Shown here in pieces: positions 39,401 through 49,692 of a stretch of 64,000 nt of DNA (positions within the stretch are counted from its first letter, which is position 1; each line of letters begins with the position of its first letter). The stretch is from Nothopassalora personata (lineage: Eukaryota; Ascomycota; Dothideomycetes; Mycosphaerellales; Mycosphaerellaceae). The notes beneath the pieces were generated by a model. That model saw nothing but the letters and a program-made list of their open reading frames with translations, did not search any database and had not been told where the DNA came from. Location: NCBI GenBank assembly GCA_033816765.1, contig CM066289.1, forward strand, positions 3,100,001 through 3,164,000, given 5' to 3'. The position numbers and the translations under genes are program-made.

Positions 39401-41959
39401 TTAGTAAGTCGGTAGGTTAAGCGCCGTAACTTAACCTACCCTTCTATTTCCCGACGCTTTTAATAGTTCTTAAAGGGTCTTGTACCTGTCCGAGCTAACT
39501 AGGGTAGTAAACATAACACTTTTACCTTTACGGCTAGTAATAGTCCCCTCCTACGAACTATTATCGCAGTTACGGGTAGTAAGCCGCACCTTACGGGCCT
39601 ACGGTCGTCCTAGGATTGTTAGTAAGTTTAGATCCGAGGAGATAAACATGTCTACCTAGTAGTAAACCCTAAATACCTAAACATCTTAATTGCCTATAAC
39701 ACCTTTAAACTAGGCCCGCCCTCTAGTACCTCGAAAGGTAAGCTAAGCACTCGACATTACTAGTAACCTAAACCTATAAGCGTTCCTCTAGCCGATAATA
39801 TTTACCTTAGAACCCTTATTAATTAGGCATCTAATCTAGTTCTTATTTATCCTAAACTCCGCTACTACCTAAGGACTAGGGACTATAGTGAAGTTGTTAA
39901 GGACACTAGAGAGCCCGATTTTCTTAACGTCCTTATATAGCTTAGTAGTAGGGACCGTACTCTTAGAGTAAAGTATAGTTAAATACACTCCGATACACTA
40001 GGCCTAACTATCTTTGCGGAAGACCTCCTTATTATACTTAGGCTTATCTTTATAGGTAACTACTTATCTAGTGCGAACCTTAGGGTCCTTTCCTATAAGG
40101 CGTCGTACTATAGCGAGCTTCTCCTAAAGAGCGGGGGTGTTAGTAACGCGACCGAAGAGGGTAGCCTCGAACTAGCGACTATATTGAAACTAATCCTAGG
40201 CATTTACATTAGGAAACGTCGTCTAGAGGATCTAATTAATCTAGTAGATAATACCCTCTTCCTTTATAACCGGGCTATTACTAGCTAAACTATATTATTG
40301 GATATAGTTAGTAATCCTTATAGTCTTAGCATTCTATATACGCTTCCTTTATACGAAGGGGGCGTTTACGGGACTAATAGGCATATCCTTAGGCAGTCCT
40401 TTACTAGCATCGTTCCCTAGTTTATTTACTTAGGCATTATTTCCCCTTCCTAGGGTTACCCCGGATTTAGCTAATAATTAAGTTTCGCTTATTTAAGTAC
40501 TAACTTCGTCAATTATTTTAACCTCCTACTAGTTAATCTTAGCTTACCAGATCTCCTGTTCTAATTGAAGGCGAACTTTCTTAGTAGCCTTAGCTCGGGC
40601 TCGTAGATCCTAAGCTAAGGACCGGGTCCTCGGGTACGGATTCTTTAGAATGCCTACGGGTGCCTTCCCTTTCACTTTATTAGACTATATAGGATAGGTA
40701 GATACCTCGTTAAGTTCGCCTAAGTCGATCGCCTACTCCGCTTTACTTTCTCCGAATAAGACCTAATATATCCTAGTAGCCTTCTCCGTTTAGCTAGACC
40801 GTGCGTCCTAAGGGCTATACTCTATTAAATGCCTAAAGTTAGGAGGGGGCTTAGAATAATTAGGAGGCGTAACCTTCGTTACCCTAGTATAGTCCCTACA
40901 TATCTATTACTTACGTAGTACGGGAATCTTATACTAGTTATTAAACTCGATCGGCCTATAATGTTCTTCGAGTAGAGGGAGCATATAGAGTAGTTTCGGT
41001 TTACTATAGTCCCTCCGAAAGTTAAATTTAGTAGGACGCGGGTCGCCTTCTTTCCCTAGATACTACTAGTTATTCGGGGCGAGGTATACGTAGCCCCGGG
41101 ATATTAAGGACCTTATCGCCCTACAATTGCTAGCCTAGTGCTTTAAACTGCTATAGTTGTAGTAATAACTATCTATTGCTTTAGACTGTTCGCGATTCTA
41201 GGATAGGGGACGCTATATCGCGTAAACCTATAGTTTAGTATCTAGGTCGTACCTCTCCGGTTATATAGAGCGTTAATTCTCGCTCGGGTAGAAGGTACCC
41301 GCGTCCGCGACGTAACCGCGCTAGTATGCACGTATACTTATTTTAGCTACCTTCTAGATTAGGTTATTATTAATAATAGTCCTAGAGGTAGCCTTCTTAA
41401 TCGTGTTAATCTTAGGCTTAAGGCGCGGCATTTACTGTTCGACTAAGCGGTATAGCTAAGGTAAAGTAAGAGGAAAATCTATATATATAGCTTTCTATCC
41501 CTCCTTACTATCTACGATACTAGTAGCTTTATCGAGGATCCTCTAAAAGTCCCTAAACTTCTTAGGCTACTTTAAGTAAAGCCCGTAAGCCTTATAGACC
41601 GCTTTCGCGACTGCCTCTAGCAATCCCTAAAGGAGGAGGCGACTCCGGGAGCTATTATCTAAATCCTTAGGTTTAATTAGGTCACTTAAGGATACAAATA
41701 GGCGGATAAATTCCTTTATATCCTATTCTTCGGGCCTCTTGCCTTACTACGCCCCAATAATCTCCTTAAGATATTCCCGACTCCCTAATATCGAGTAGGC
41801 GTTAAACCTTAAGAACTCTAATAAGAACGCCCTCCTAAAACGTACCTCATTAGTAAGCTACCTAGGTAGTCTTATAACTACGCTCCGGATAGTAGTTTTA
41901 CAATTACGCTTAAACCTGCCCTAGAAATTATCCTTCTTAATAGATACCCGAGGCGGATA
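39401..41959 (-). pseudogene. gag: Gag/protease-region remnant of element G, copy 1, truncated by D
   Basis: Minus strand. From 41959 inward the frame reads as a gag core (RRAFLLEFLRFNAYS, REYLKEIIG, LLEAVAKAVYKAYGLY). Near 41108-41170 a zinc-knuckle-like KH(Q)ASNC stretch has its first Cys codons changed to Tyr by RIP. Protease was not located with confidence. The 5' part of the gene is missing here because element D starts at 41960; the frame continues without shift at 59667 in copy 2. Confidence 0.7.
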
Positions 41960-42434
41960 TGTTACGGTTCGGATAAAGGATAGTTTAGGACGTAGCATAG
42001 GGAGGAAGAATTAGAAGATAAGAACCAATCGCTAGGAAGAGGAAGGGACCCTACGTTCGGGTCACGTGCACGACCGCGCGCTTAGTACATAGTCGAACAC
42101 GACCGTAGAAGTAGCGTATAGACGTACACGACTACACGACTAGGCGACCGGTCGAGTGGATAGACGGACGCCTAACACCGGATAGTATACGAGTCTCCTT
42201 TATATTTAGGAACGCTAAGAATCCCTTATAGCTTCGAGGCGTTTAACTTACTATTTAATATTACTGTTTAGAATATACTCTAACCTAACCTCTACCTTAC
42301 TGCTACTTAGTCTTTATAAGACAAGACAGCTACTACTTTATTACTCTCCCTTAACTTTCTATCGGCCCGAGAACAAACCCGATTAAGCTTATCTTCTTAA
42401 CTTGTAATATTATTAGGTTATACTAAACCTAACA
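41960..42434 (+). repeat. 5' LTR of element D (475 bp)
   Basis: Starts TGTTACGGTTCGG; its U3 (to about 42200) matches the A LTR, including GTCACGTG (42061-42068) and the CACGACC cluster. The remaining half matches the LTRs of C and the D 3' LTR instead, ending CTAACA. Confidence 0.8.
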
Positions 42435-42453
42435 GCTTTAAACGCCCTCTACG

Positions 42454-44449
42454 ATAGGAGACCGATAGAGTAAACGGGGAACACCCGCCCCTAGTGAAGT
42501 AAGTAGAGCCCGACGACCTTAGACCGCGAACGATGCTATTAATGCCTTAGCTACTTATATAGGTAACGACACCCTTAAGGTTAGTAAGCTAGAATACTAC
42601 TATAGCGACCGAGACAAGTTCGACACTTAGGTCTCTTAGATAGACATGTACTTCTTATTTAACTCTATGCCTAAGAACCTTAAACCTGTCTTTACTACTA
42701 CCTTTTTAAGAGGACGAGTATAGCATTAGGTTAAACTATTCCTTAGGAAATATCTAGACAGTAACGGAGAAGACAATGCCGACGGAATCTTTAGGTTATA
42801 CAACTATCTTAAGCATGCGATAAAGAGCGTCTTTAGTGTCTCTAATAAGATTGCTACTGCCGTTCGTATTATTTAGCATTTAATCTAGAAGACATCTACT
42901 ACCGAATATACTGCCAAATTCTAGGAATACGCGTAACTTACTGATTAGGACGACAAAGCACTCTAATTTATATACTAAAGAGGACTAAAGGAGTATATTA
43001 AGGACGAGTTAATAAGGGACGGTCGGAAGATCGATAGCTTAGGCGACCTCGTTAGAGTCACGATTAATCTTAACGATAAACTCTACGAGAGAGCTATAGA
43101 ACGACGATACGACTCTAAGGTATCCGGAAAGGCTAGATATATACCGGGCTACGACAACCGTAATAGAGGCTTCTACGATAACTACAATAATAAGCCTAGG
43201 GATAAACCGTACTACGGACTATAGCTAATAGAACTCGACGTTACCGAGAAAGGTCGTAAGATTAGGAATAGTAACGGGAATAGAGCATCCCGGAGTTCGA
43301 AAGAAACACGAACTTACTACGGATATAGTAAACCTAGCTACCTAGCAAGGGACTGCCGCGGTAAGAATATAGTGCGCCGCGAACAGTTTAACATAATATA
43401 ACCCCGAACTAGTAAATCTAAGAGTAGCGTTAGATCTCGAGGAGATACCGACTATACTCGGAGAGTAGAGGAGAGAGCTAGTAATAGAAGCACGACGCCT
43501 CTCCTAGACCCCTTAGAAGGACGAGGAGGATACTATAGGTAGTAAATAGTAGTTATTCTATTTAATGCGAAGAACTAACTACGACAGTTTAATATAATGA
43601 CACGAAGAGTCGACTACGAGATCGAATCCGAATCTCGAAATAGTTATAGAAGCCTTTATTAGCGATTCTATTACTAAGACTCGTATTAAGTTTACTACGC
43701 CGCGAAGTTAGGCGTAGGGTATTAGCCTTAGTAACTAAGAGGAACCCTAGGAGTAACGTATAGGTAAAACGCTACGCTCCGAGAAGTAGACATCGACGAA
43801 TCCTGCTTTAATAACGATAAAAGCGATAAAGAAAACTAGGACCTAGATAGAACGGATCGTAGTTACCGGAACCATAGGAAGAAAGTTAAGAAACTACCGT
43901 GCTAGATACTATCGAGGAAGACTAGGATCCGGAAGAATTAAGCGAAGAAGATTCCTCCGAAGGAGAAGAGAGCGACACTAACGACGACAATAAATAACTA
44001 ACCTTCACGATTAATACACCTAAGAAATTATATAACATAATCGTACACCTATAAAGAAGGCACGAGGAATTCCTACCTAAGATAGGCGGACGAAGGATGC
44101 TATACTCTATTAAGTTTAATAAGACACTCGACACCCTACGAGGCATAGCCTAGGGATACTCACTTATAGAAACAACCGAGAATCTAGTAACCGCTATTAT
44201 AGAACGACCGCCGATAGGGAGCCGGATAATAGGAACCGGATATCTTATACCGTTAGGAACATTTATATCGAATAAATTACGTAACGTAGTGTAACACGCA
44301 CGCGTACTCTACTTAGAAACGTAGAAGATCTAGGAACATTACCGAATGTAGGTACGGATATAGAAAGGCTCGCGCTAGGTTTAAGCGGAGGCCTCGAGAC
44401 ACGAAGCACGACGTTCTATATACGAATAGGGAAAAGGATTAACTCCCTA
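42454..44449 (+). pseudogene. gag: Gag remnant of element D
   Basis: Homologous to A gag throughout; the start codon is ATA (42454). The gag core is readable (FDT(W)VS(Q)IDMYFLFN). The zinc knuckle (about 43311-43355) reads YYGY...SYLARDC: two Cys and the His codons became Tyr, the expected RIP outcome. An extra acidic segment (about 43738-43990) is absent from A. Multiple stops; inactive. Confidence 0.84.
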
Positions 44450-44472
44450 GGAATAAGCGACCGAAGGGAGTT
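44429..44472 (+). promoter_or_regulatory. Conserved frameshift signal remnant, element D
   Basis: GGGAAAA at 44429-44435, 5-nt spacer, AACTCCCT (44441-44448) pairing perfectly with AGGGAGTT (44465-44472). Same geometry as in A; the G-U pair of A is an A-U pair here. Confidence 0.65.
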
Positions 44473-47400
44473 ATATAACATAGAAAAGGCTTAAGCATTA
44501 CTAACGACAATAGTGTTTCGAACTAAGATTATCGTTAATAGGCACAAGATAGATACTATAATAGATTCCGGAGCGAGCGGGAACTTTACCTCCGAATTAT
44601 TTATTATAAGACATAGGATCGCTACCTATAAGAAGAAAGAGGGTTATAAATTGATCGCGGTAGACGGATTATCCTTACCTAGTATAGAGCGGGAGACGAT
44701 ACCGCTACTACTTACTATCTAACGGCACTACGAGGAGATTATCTTAGATATTACTAACATAGCTAGTTATAACATCGTACTAGGTATACCTTAGTTAAGA
44801 AAGTATAATCTAGTAATCGACTAGAGAAGAGGAGTACTTATATTTAGGGAATGCGACTACGTTATCGACATTTAGCCTACGTAGCGGTAGCGTTCGCTAG
44901 TAGATAAGGTAAAGAGATAGCTAAATAGGATATAGCTTACGCCGAATAGAAGGATAGAAGAACTACCTTCGACCGGGATAGACACTAGCGTAGGGCCGCC
45001 GGGTTACGAAGTTACTAGAAGTAATAGAAGTAACGCACTATCGAAGGATACTAATATCTTAGAGTTAAGAATTCCTAAGGAGTATCGTAAGTAGTCGCGA
45101 CTCTTTAAAGAGGAAAGAGGTAAGGATGCCTTACCTAAGCACTAACTATAGGATTATAAGATAAACATTTAGCTAGGGAAAGAGCCTCTATAGGGACCCC
45201 TATATTAAATGTCTAAGAAAGAGCTATAGACCCTACGAGAATAGCTAAAGGAGAAGCTAGCTAAAGGATAGATAAGAAGATCTACCTTAAGTGTAGGAAC
45301 TCTATGCATGTTCGTTCTAAAAGTAAACGGGAAGTTACGACTCGTACAAGACTATAGGAAGTTAAACGAGATTACGATTAAGAACCGATACCCGCTACCT
45401 AACATCGAAGAAGTATAGGATAGATTAACCGGATTAGACTAGTATACGAAGATTAACCTACGAGATGCCTTCTACGCTATACGGATAGTAGAAGGAGAAG
45501 AATAGAAAACCGCTTTTAGAATAAGATACGGACTTTACGAATTCTTAGTTATACTAATAGGATTAACTAACGTACCCGCATCCTATTAGGACCTTATTAA
45601 CGAAACACTAAGAGACCTACTCGACGTATACGTTATCGCTTATATAGACAATATATTAGTCTACACGAAAGAATCCCTTTAGAATTACATAAAGTAAGTC
45701 TAGGACGTATTCGAACGACTTACGCGTTTAGGATTTAAGACAGTACCCGAGAAATGCGAATTCTATAAGAAAGAAGTTAAATTCTTAGGCTCTATTATTA
45801 GTACTATAGGGATAACGATCGACCCTACAAAGACGTAGTTAATTAGAGAATAGCTAGAACTAAAAACAGTTAAGGACGTATAATCATTCCTTAGACTAGC
45901 GAACTATAACCGGAAATTCATTAAGGACTACGTAAAAACAGTAGCACTAATAACGATGCTTACGAGAAAAGACGTTACCTAGAAATAGGGAAAGGAACAG
46001 ATTAAAGCATTTAAGAAACTTAAGGAACAATACGCTTTAGCCCCTACGCTTCGACTATTCGATAGTAGTAAGGAAGTCTATATCGAGACCGATACGTCTA
46101 ATATAGCAATAGGCGCGTGTCCAACATAGACACACGATAGGTAGAGACACCTAGTAGCCTATTATTCCCGGAAAATGACTATAACGGAATAGAACTACGA
46201 CATCTATAATAAAGAGCTTCTAGCTATTGTTACTACTATATAACATTAGAGAGTATACGTCGAGGGCCTACTAAAGTTAACGATTCTTTCTAACTATAAG
46301 AATCTTACGTACTTTACGACGACGAAAGAACTTACCCGAAGGTAAGCCCGCTAGTCGGAGTTACTAGGACAGTATAAGTTCGAAATCGAATATACTCTAG
46401 GACGAGAGAATAGCCGCGCCGACGCGCTAAGCCGAAGAAGCGACTACATAGAAGGAAAAGAACTAGTACAACATAAAGTACTAAAAACGAACCCCGACGG
46501 AAGTCTTAGTGCTAATATAAGAGAATTTAATAGCATCGTACGGATATTAGGCAATAGGGACGAACAATTCCCTATATCGTAAGGAAAGTACTAGGTACTA
46601 AAGAATCGAGAAGAAGAATGTATACGACAACATTACGACGGACTAACCTATAGACACCCTAGAACTTTAAAGACAGTAGACCTAATATAACGTAGCTTCT
46701 TATTCCTATAGATAAGACTTAAGGTGTTACGCTACATTAAACAATACGTATACTACTAACGAAATAAGGCTACGAGACACGCTAAATACGGTTACCTATA
46801 GTTTAGGACACTACCGACGAAACTATAGGACGAAGTTATAATAGACTTTATTACGAAACTCCCGCCGTTAAGAGACTAAGTTACGAAATAACTATACGAC
46901 ATAATACTAGTTATAGTTAATAGACTTACGAAATACGTATACTTTATTCCTACATTAGAGACATACAATGTAGAGCAGCTCGGATACCTCGTACTAGATA
47001 GACTTATCCGGTACCACGGATTCCCTTAAGCGTTTATAACGGATAGAGATAAGCTATTTATATTAAATTATTAGAAGACGCTTATAGGAGCGATCGGAAT
47101 TAAACATAAGCTATTAATAGCATATTATCCGGAAATAGATAGATAAACCGAAAGGATGAATTAAACGCTAGAACAATACCTACGACACTATATCAATTAT
47201 GCACAAGACAACTAGGTTTTATTACTGCTAATAGCGTAGATCGTACTAAATAACTACAAATCGGAGACAACTTTAACGAGGCTATTCTATACGAACTTTA
47301 GTAAAGATCCTAACCTATTTAGAATACCTAGATCTTACCTATAAGCCGAAAGAGTAATCGTGACAACGGATACTCTTAAGGAAGTATATAAAGAAACACG

Positions 47401-47855
47401 CAAGGCGATCGAAGATGCATAATAAAAACTGTCTCGATAACGGTAGGATACGAGAAAAATAGCACCTCTACTAAAAGAGGGGGATAAGGTCTATCTCCTT
47501 ATAAAAAACTTAAGAACAAGGAGATAGACTAAGAAACTAGATTACGTTAAGGTCGGACCATTTTTTATCGATAAAGTTATAGGACTAGTTAACTACCGCC
47601 TACGACTACTACTAGACGCGAAAATCTACCTAGTCTTCTATATCTCTAAGTTAGAACCCGTAGACGCCGAAACACCCTACTAGGAGAGCTTCTATTTCGA
47701 ACTAGAAGTAGAAAACGAATTTAAAGTCGAAAAAATCCTAGATAAGAAAGGTTAGCGATACCTTATTAAGTAGAAAGGATACGACGAATTAGAAAATACC
47801 TAGGAACTAAAACAAAACCTACAAAACTGTTAGTAAAAGATTCGACAATACTAAA
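44453..47855 (+). pseudogene. pol: Pol remnant of element D
   Basis: Homologous to A pol over its length with RIP-type stops; start codon is ATA (44453). Protease IIDSGASGNF is readable (stop-free 44513-44722). RT box is YIDN (45641-45652): catalytic Asp lost. Integrase and chromodomain regions are recognisable (to about 47830). Inactive. Confidence 0.86.
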
Positions 47856-47905
47856 AACGGGTCCGCCGATACGACTAACGACAATCGATCTCTCGGCCGA
47901 CGAGC

Positions 47906-47978
47906 GACTAGGGTAGGAATCGAACCTACGACCTTAAGAGTGTAGACAGCTTACGCTCTACTACTAAGCTACCTAGCC
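47906..47978 (-). tRNA. tRNA-like sequence, antisense, element D
   Basis: 73 nt, as in A. Better folded than the A copies: acceptor GGCTAGG/CCTAGTC pairs with one G-U, D stem GCTT/GAGC and T stem GTAGG/CCTAC pair fully, B box GGTTCGATTCC. The anticodon arm keeps TAAG/CTTA with the same 11-nt loop as A, although neighbouring sequence is RIP-altered. Identity cannot be assigned. Confidence 0.6.
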
Positions 47979-48074
47979 GATTAATAAGAATAGGGACATA
48001 ACTTACAAATAAGTACCCTAATAAGTCTCTACCCCTAGGGATTTGCCCTAAGGCTCCGCTCTAGAAAGCGCTAC

Positions 48075-48557
48075 CTAGTCATTTACGGGTATCTCTAGGA
48101 TATCCGAGAAAGAAACTAGCGAAGGCGACGCCTCTACCCCTAACGCCCGCTTAAGAGACGCTAGCTCCTCGCGCGCCTCTTCCTCCTCGAGTTCCTCTAA
48201 CTCCTTAGCGACGGCATCGTCGGTGCGACGCTTAGCTAATCGTAGCTGTTTCCGAAGACGGATCTTACGCATCTTTAGCCGCACCTCCTCCTCTTCAATC
48301 CTCTTAAGCTCTAGCTTAAGATTATCGCGCGAATCGCGAAGACGTTCCTACTCCGGACGAGAAAGACGTATATCGCAATCCTTATAGCCTTTTCGAATAT
48401 AGGCCGAACACTTTCTAGACCGAGAACCTACGATACACTTAACTACTACGCCTAAGGATCGAGACTTCTAACAATTCGTGCATAGAGCTATTTTAATACC
48501 GGAAATTTTAGTATCCTAAGCAAGTCGTTAACGGCGCTTATAGGAGGAAGAAGACAT
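48075..48557 (-). pseudogene. Antisense zinc-cluster/coiled-coil ORF, element D
   Basis: 160-codon minus-strand frame from ATG 48557 to TAG 48075, with four internal TAA/TAG at Trp/Gln-like positions. Homologous to the antisense ORF of A: CTNC, then Cys residues (KC, KCSA, DCD), an ERLRDSRDNLKLEL stretch and a long charged coiled coil (48075-48284 is free of stops). The codon after CTNC is TAG, matching the TGA of A. Conservation of length, position and cysteines between diverged elements argues that this was a real gene. Confidence 0.65.
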
Positions 48558-48630
48558 AGTTAACTATTACTATAAGAAACGATAACGGCTTAAGAAGCTT
48601 CGGGACGAAGCTAGGCTAAGAAGGGGATAG

Positions 48631-49034
48631 TATTACGGAATAATTCCTATAGACCCTAGAATTATAACGATAAGACGGACACGTGACTCATCCTACCTAA
48701 GCGCTTAGACTTAGAGCGATTAGACTACTTATGCTTAGACTAATTAGACTGCTTATGCTTAGAATAATTAGACTAATTACCGAGATCTACGAATCTCCTC
48801 TATATTTAGGAACGCTAAGAAACCCTTATAGTTTTAATGCGTTTAACTCACTATTCAATATTACTGTTTAGAATACACTATAACCTAACCTCTGCCTTAC
48901 TACTACTTAGTCTTTATAAGATAAGATAGCTACTGCTTTATTACTCTCCCTTAACTTCCTATCGGCCCGAGAACAAACCCGATTAAGCTTATCTTCTTAA
49001 CTTGTGATATTATTAGGTTATACTAAACCTAATA
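48631..49034 (+). repeat. 3' LTR of element D (404 bp)
   Basis: Starts TATTACGG (RIP form of TGTTACGG) and ends CCTAATA. The U3 differs entirely from the 5' LTR of D but includes CACGTG (48680-48685) and short repeats (CTTAGACT/TTAGACTA, 48700-48775). R/U5 from about 48790 matches the 5' LTR. Confidence 0.78.
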
Positions 49035-49692
49035 CGGACCTAAACCCCTATACCCTCTACTCGGGAGGTATAAATTAAATTGTTACCTTAATACTACGCT
49101 TATAATACTTAACTACGTAGTATATATCTTAATAGCTATACTAGGTCCTACTAGCTTACCTAAATGTCTAATTAAACCTAAATGAAATTAGGGTAAGTTA
49201 GACCTAAGGGACCCCCTTTAAACCTAAGGTTAATATAACCTATTAGTCGTTAATATATCCTCCCCTATTACGAACCTATCCTTAGGTTCTAAAGTAGTAA
49301 GCCCGGGCACTATAGGTAGTGTAGTTAGTCGCTATAAGCTAAGGTGGTCTTATAGTAGTATAATAGCTTACCCTACTATTTAGCTTAATATATAAGATGT
49401 TAGGTAATCCTAGGGCCTACTAGCGACAATTTATAAAGATCGAAAGGATTCTTCTAATAGAGACCGTAATAGTAACGTTAATAACCGCGACTCGCGCTAT
49501 GTTAGCGTTAATCGAATAGGCTAGATAGTCGAATAATGCAAACGCTATTTATAAAACAAGTAAGTGTTAGTACTAGTAACCTAATAATTCTAAGGACGAG
49601 TCTATCGCGTAGCTAGAAAGTTAGTTAAGGGAAGATAAGTAACTATAAGAAACAAATAAAATCTAAGGACTAGAAGCATCCGTACCCGAAGT

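Larger units (their letters stand above)
31327..41959. repeat. 10.6-kb direct repeat, copy 1
   Basis: Matches 49035-59667 with no net indel. Lines I compared between about 31560 and 41270 appear identical; differences cluster at the two ends nearest to D's junctions. Confidence 0.85.
41960..49034 (+). mobile_element. Element D: RIP-degraded relative of A with mismatched LTRs (mosaic)
   Basis: 5' LTR, gag, frameshift site, pol, antisense tRNA-like gene, antisense zinc-cluster ORF, polypurine tract (about 48615-48630) and 3' LTR are all present. The two LTRs share R/U5 but have unrelated U3 halves. The flanks do not match: left GGATA is G gag sequence, right CGGAC is G LTR sequence. Likely product of recombination between two D-type insertions. 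Confidence 0.85.

Noticed and set aside
43922..44146. Stop-free minus-strand frame inside D gag (and 27507-27731 opposite C gag)
   Set aside because: Antisense shadow of the gag region; the homologous frame exists opposite A gag as well.
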